64,000 nt of DNA from Crossiella equi (GTDB lineage Bacteria > Actinomycetota > Actinomycetes > Mycobacteriales > Pseudonocardiaceae). The DNA is taken from contig NZ_JAGIOO010000001.1 of the NCBI RefSeq assembly GCF_017876755.1, forward strand, positions 8,169,786 through 8,233,785. The letters run 5' to 3'. The notes under the pieces were generated by a model. That model saw only the letters and a list, made by a program, of their open reading frames with translations, ran no database searches and had not been told where the DNA came from. The position numbers and the translations under genes are program-made. Positions 60,911 through 64,000 of the stretch are shown here, one piece after another (position 1 is the stretch's first letter; each line of letters opens with the position of its first letter).

Positions 60911-61066
60911 GTGCGGAGCCACCTGCCGGACCTGATCGACCGGACCTGGCGCCGCAAGATCAACCCGGGCCGGGTCTTCGACCTGGAGCCGCCCCTGGCC
61001 GAGGCGGCGGAGGGGTACCGGGCGATGCGCGAACGGCGCGCCATCAAGGCGATGCTGACGTTCTGA
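60911..61066 (+). pseudogene. 3-prime relic of a zinc-type alcohol dehydrogenase gene
   Basis: VRSHLPDLIDRTWRRKINPG, then RVFDLEPPLAEAAEGYRAMR and ERRAIKAMLTF with a proper stop is the usual C-terminus of class III-type alcohol dehydrogenases (LxxAxxGYxxMxxRxxIKxxL). Nothing coding for the catalytic or cofactor domains precedes it. The ADH at 38962 has a different tail, so this was another gene. Confidence 0.7.
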
Positions 61067-61094
61067 TCCTCTCCCCACTTCAACATATAGCTCA

Positions 61095-61121
61095 CCCGGG
61101 GGCTTGCCACAAGCCCCCGGG
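61095..61121. terminator. Strong hairpin, probable terminator
   Basis: CCCGGGGGCTTG-CCA-CAAGCCCCCGGG, 12 perfect base pairs with a 3-nt loop. It stands 28 nt after the ADH relic, perhaps the old terminator of that gene, and before the glycosyltransferase. Confidence 0.65.
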
Positions 61122-61175
61122 TCTGCTTCACACTCCTCTCCGTCAAAGCTCAGACCTGCGGAAATGGGGATCGAA

Positions 61176-62375
61176 GTGCGGGTACTGCTGACGACGTGGG
61201 GATCACGCGGCGACGTCGAGCCGCTGGCGGGCCTCGCGGTGGCGTTGCGCGAACTGGGTGCGGAGGCACGGGTGTGCGCGCCGCCGGATGAGGACTTCGT
61301 GGCACTGCTGGCCCGGGCCGGGGTGCCGCACGTGCCGATGGGGCCCTCGGTGCGCTCGGTCGTGTCGGGGGAGCGGCCGCCCACGGCCAAGGACGCGTTC
61401 TGGCTGGCGCCGGAGCTGGTCCGGGGGCGGTTCGAGACGCTGCTGACCGAGGCGCGGGAGGCCGACTTCCTGCTGGCCACCGGCCTGATGCCCGCCGGGG
61501 TGCGGGACGTGGCCGAGAAGTACGGCCTGGGCTACGTGTGCGCCGGGTTCCACTTCATCGGCCTGCCCTCCCGGCGCCGCCGCCCGGCCGCCCGGCCCGG
61601 CACGCCGTCCCCGGCGGGGGAGACCGACCTCGCGGTGCTGTGGCGGCAGGACGCCGAACGTGTGAACGCCCTCTACGGCGAGCCGCTCAACCAGGGCCGG
61701 GCCGCGATCGGGCTGCCGCCGGTGGACAACGTGCGCGACCACGTCTTCGGCGACCGGATGCTGCTGGCCGCCGACCCGCTGCTGTGCCCGGCCGAGGGCG
61801 AGGCCGAGCTGGACCTCGTCCAGACCGGGGCCTGGCTGCTGCCCGACACCCGCCCGCTGCCCGAGGACCTGGCCGCGTTCCTGGACGCCGGGGAGCCACC
61901 GGTCTACGTCGGCTTCGGCAGCATGGCCGCGCACGCCCCGGCCGAGATCACCCGAGTCGCCACCGAGGTCTGCCGGGCCCACGGGCGCCGGGTGCTGTTC
62001 AGCAGCGGCTGGGCCGAACTGTCCGCCGTGGACGACGCCGCGGACACCTTCGTGGTCGGCGAGGTCAACCAGCAGGCGCTGTTCGGCCGGGTGGCCGCGG
62101 TGGTGCACCACGGTGGTGCGGGGACCACCACCACGGCCGCGCGGGCCGGGGTGCCGCAGGTGCTGGTGCCCCGGATCGCCGACCAGCCGTACTGGGCGGA
62201 CCGCGTGGTGGCCCTGGGCATCGGGGCCGCGCACCACGACCGGGAGCCCACGGTGGACTCGCTGTCCGCCGCGCTCGGTACCGCGCTGGCGGCCGGGGAG
62301 CGGGCGCGGGAGGTGGCGGGGCACGTCCGCACCGACGGCGCGGCCACCGCGGCGAAGCTGATCCTGGACTGGTAG
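61176..62375 (+). CDS. Glycopeptide-type (GtfB/GtfE-like) GT1 glycosyltransferase
   Basis: A 399-residue GT-B enzyme of the vancomycin/teicoplanin Gtf type. N-terminal VRVLLTTWGSRGDVEPLAGL, EARVCAPPDEDFVALLARAG and VPHVPMGPS match this subfamily. The C-terminal half has GEPPVYVGFGSMAAHAPAEI and the donor site FGRVAAVVHHGGAGTTTTAA, then GVPQVLVPRIADQPYWADRV. GTG 61176 is preceded by GGGGA and gives the standard MRVLL start; ATG 61164 is possible. No peptide synthetase or aglycone genes are nearby, so it is an orphan, perhaps a xenobiotic-inactivating glycosyltransferase. Confidence 0.92.
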   Translation: MRVLLTTWGSRGDVEPLAGLAVALRELGAEARVCAPPDEDFVALLARAGVPHVPMGPSVRSVVSGERPPTAKDAFWLAPELVRGRFETLLTEAREADFLLATGLMPAGVRDVAEKYGLGYVCAGFHFIGLPSRRRRPAARPGTPSPAGETDLAVLWRQDAERVNALYGEPLNQGRAAIGLPPVDNVRDHVFGDRMLLAADPLLCPAEGEAELDLVQTGAWLLPDTRPLPEDLAAFLDAGEPPVYVGFGSMAAHAPAEITRVATEVCRAHGRRVLFSSGWAELSAVDDAADTFVVGEVNQQALFGRVAAVVHHGGAGTTTTAARAGVPQVLVPRIADQPYWADRVVALGIGAAHHDREPTVDSLSAALGTALAAGERAREVAGHVRTDGAATAAKLILDW

Positions 62376-62413
62376 CCCAGGCCGGGATGGCGGGGCCGGC
62401 GGGGTGGTCCGGG

Positions 62414-62494
62414 GCCGAGCGGCCCGCGGTCGGCGGGCCGCTGCGCGTGGACGAGCACGCCAGCGGCGTGTTGCCGTACCCGCCGCCGCGGTAG
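62414..62494 (+). pseudogene. 3-prime relic of a RamB/ScfR-type regulator gene
   Basis: AERPAVGGPLRVDEHASGVL, then PYPPPR and a stop closely match the tail of the intact regulator at 59783 (SAPPIGKPLRVDENRSTFVP, YPLEP). Only 26 codons remain, between the glycosyltransferase and the monooxygenase. A paralogue must once have ended here. Confidence 0.7.
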
Positions 62495-62506
62495 CGTCCG
62501 AGGGTT

Positions 62507-63949
62507 GTGCGACTGGCGATCATCGGAGCGGGCCCGGCCGGTCTGGCCACCGCCCGCGCGGCCCTGGCCCACGGCCTGACACCCGTGCTCTTCGAGCGCG
62601 AGCCGGTGCTGGGCGGGGTGTGGCGGCCGGGCACCGGGGCGGCGTGGGCCAGCATGACCACCAACCTGTCCCACCACCTGTGCTCCTTCTCCGAGCAGCT
62701 CTGGCCGGAGCACACCCCGGACTTCCCGTACCAGGGCCAGGTGCACGACTACCTCACCGCCTACGCCGCCGGGCTGGCGCCCCGGTACGGGTGCGCGGTC
62801 ACCGAGGTGGCACCGGTGGGCGAGGGCTGGCGGGTGCGGTGGCGGGAGGAGTCGGGGGAGCATTCCGAGGACTTCGCCCGCGTGGTGATCGCCACCGGCG
62901 GGTTCGCCCGGCCCTGGGTGCCGCCGGTGCCGGGGGAGTTCGGGGGGCAGGCCCGGCACGCCCGCGACTACCGGGGCCCCGGGGAGTTCCTCGGGAAACG
63001 GGTGGCCGTGGTGGGCATGTCCTTCAGCGGCACGGAGATCACCGCCGAGCTGGCCGAGGCCGGGGTCGAGGTCACCGGGGTGACCGGCAGGCCGTTCTGG
63101 CTGCTGTCCCGCTACCAGGACGGCGTGCCGCGCGACCTCCTCGCCTACACCCGCGAGCGCGGGCACCAGCGCGCGCTGCTGCCACCGGCGCAGGCCAACC
63201 GCGCGGCCAACCGGCGCTACCACGACCTCGGCGCCAACCCCGGCCGCTACGACCCGCGCCTGGCCCTGGACCCGGACGCCACCGCGCCCCCGCACGTCGT
63301 GCTCTCCGACCGCGTGCCCGCCGCGCTGGCCTCCGGTGCGCTGCGCCTGGCCGCCGGGCACGTCACCCGCCTGCTGCCCGGCGGCCTGGAGCTGGCCGAC
63401 GGCAGCGCGGTGCCCTGCGAGGAGGTCATCTGGGCCACCGGGTACCGGCCCGACCTGCCGCTGCCGCCCGCCCTGCTGGCCGCCGTCGGCGCCAGCGACG
63501 ACTGGCTCCAGCCGGTGCTGCTGCACGGCTGCACCTTCCACCCCGACCTGCCCGGACTCGCCTGCGTCGGCGTGTACCGGGGCCCGTTCTTCGCCGTGAT
63601 CGAGCTGCAGGCGCGGTGGGCGGTCGCGGTGCTGTCCGGGGCCGTGCCCACCCCCGGCGCGGGCGTGATGCGGGCCGGTATCGAGGCGGAGACCGCCATC
63701 CGGCAGGCGCGGCCCCGGCCCCAGTACCCGCACGGGGACTACGTGGCCTTCGCCGACCGGCTGGCCGGGGAGTTCGGCGTGCTCCCACCGCTCACCCCCG
63801 GTGGCGAGCACCACGAGGAGCTGTGGCGGGGACCGGTGCTGGCCGCGCACTACCGCCTCACCGGCCCCGGCGCGGACCCCGGCACGGCGCTGCGGCAGAT
63901 ACGATCGGCTGGTGCACGCAGAGGAGCTGTTCGCGGCCCTGCCCGGTGA
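62507..63949 (+). CDS. Flavin-containing monooxygenase
   Basis: A 480-residue class B flavoprotein monooxygenase. FAD motif LAIIGAGPAGLATARAALAH, then EREPVLGGVWRPG. The FMO identifying region is GGQARHARDYRGPGEF. The NADPH motif is VAVVGMSFSGTEITAELAEA, and ATGY is in VIWATGYRPDLPL. GTG 62507. It oxidises soft nucleophiles (N or S) or carries out Baeyer-Villiger-type reactions; substrate unknown. Its last 38 bases overlap the start of the DUF6314 gene, so its final dozen residues (GARRGAVRGPAR) are constrained by that gene. Confidence 0.9.
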   Translation: MRLAIIGAGPAGLATARAALAHGLTPVLFEREPVLGGVWRPGTGAAWASMTTNLSHHLCSFSEQLWPEHTPDFPYQGQVHDYLTAYAAGLAPRYGCAVTEVAPVGEGWRVRWREESGEHSEDFARVVIATGGFARPWVPPVPGEFGGQARHARDYRGPGEFLGKRVAVVGMSFSGTEITAELAEAGVEVTGVTGRPFWLLSRYQDGVPRDLLAYTRERGHQRALLPPAQANRAANRRYHDLGANPGRYDPRLALDPDATAPPHVVLSDRVPAALASGALRLAAGHVTRLLPGGLELADGSAVPCEEVIWATGYRPDLPLPPALLAAVGASDDWLQPVLLHGCTFHPDLPGLACVGVYRGPFFAVIELQARWAVAVLSGAVPTPGAGVMRAGIEAETAIRQARPRPQYPHGDYVAFADRLAGEFGVLPPLTPGGEHHEELWRGPVLAAHYRLTGPGADPGTALRQIRSAGARRGAVRGPAR

Positions 63950-64000
63950 GTGGCGCTTCGACCGGGTGATCACCGGCCAGGGCACGGCCGCCGGCACCGC
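63912..64000 (+). CDS. DUF6314 family protein, 5-prime part only
   Basis: From GTG 63912 the frame reads VHAEELFAALPGEWRFDRVI, then TGQGTAAGT up to the window edge. The GxWRFxRxI pattern is typical of the start of DUF6314, a small lipocalin-like protein. AGAGGAG inside the frame is coincidental. It overlaps the monooxygenase gene by 38 nt, which implies cotranscription. Confidence 0.6.
   Translation, partial: MHAEELFAALPGEWRFDRVITGQGTAAGT

Overview
The window is very high-GC, densely coded DNA with frequent GTG/TTG starts and many 1-4 nt overlaps of stop and start codons. It looks like the chromosome of a filamentous actinomycete, most likely Pseudonocardiales. Supporting signs are a RamB/ScfR-type regulator divergent from aceA-aceB, a cobalamin riboswitch on metE, a vancomycin-Gtf-type glycosyltransferase, many TetR regulators, and abundant secreted hydrolases. 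I see no ribosomal RNA, CRISPR array, prophage or intact insertion sequence. Species assignment is inference.

Layout. 1-13.7 kb is accessory: a truncated (window edge) secreted GH31 glycosidase, an AraC regulator with a monooxygenase/esterase pair, a subtilase, secreted hydrolases, several TetR-controlled small genes, and an MMPL transporter coupled to a secreted NTF2-like protein. 13.97-25.1 kb (minus strand) is an eleven-gene operon. Its first gene (kinase-like) stands 34 nt ahead, and the other ten are joined by overlaps. It encodes an APH-fold kinase, class III aminotransferase, transketolase, GT4 glycosyltransferase, SDR, DUF1349 protein, MFS exporter, O-methyltransferase, two phosphatase-type enzymes (EEP and HAD) and a hexapeptide acyltransferase. 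It reads as a biosynthetic gene cluster for a small polar amino-sugar or aminopolyol metabolite with no PKS or NRPS. A stand-alone trpF lies just upstream.

26-34.4 kb carries a TetR/aldehyde dehydrogenase/MFS unit, a methyltransferase broken by an in-frame TGA, a MarR/monooxygenase pair, and a two-gene unit in which a small protein ending in Gly-Gly, with ubiquitin-like features, precedes a DUF4132 protein. 34.4-43.4 kb has secreted peptidases, an alcohol dehydrogenase and an NTF2-like/metallo-hydrolase pair, each beside a TetR gene with a clear palindromic operator. 43.4-46.9 kb is vitamin B12 and methionine metabolism: cobF, then a cobalamin riboswitch and metE.

47-54.8 kb contains a secreted protein, tRNA-Tyr, tandem purple-acid-phosphatase-like genes (the second appears catalytically decayed), a MerR/deacetylase pair, and an ABC-F ATPase preceded by a short upstream reading frame and hairpin. 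54.8-59.8 kb is the glyoxylate shunt: aceA, aceB and an RraA-like aldolase, divergent from a RamB-type regulator. 59.8-64 kb has a prenyl synthase, several gene relics, a glycopeptide-type glycosyltransferase, a flavin monooxygenase, and the start of a DUF6314 gene cut by the window edge. A repeated theme is short 3-prime gene tails left between intact genes (7.3, 60.9 and 62.4 kb).
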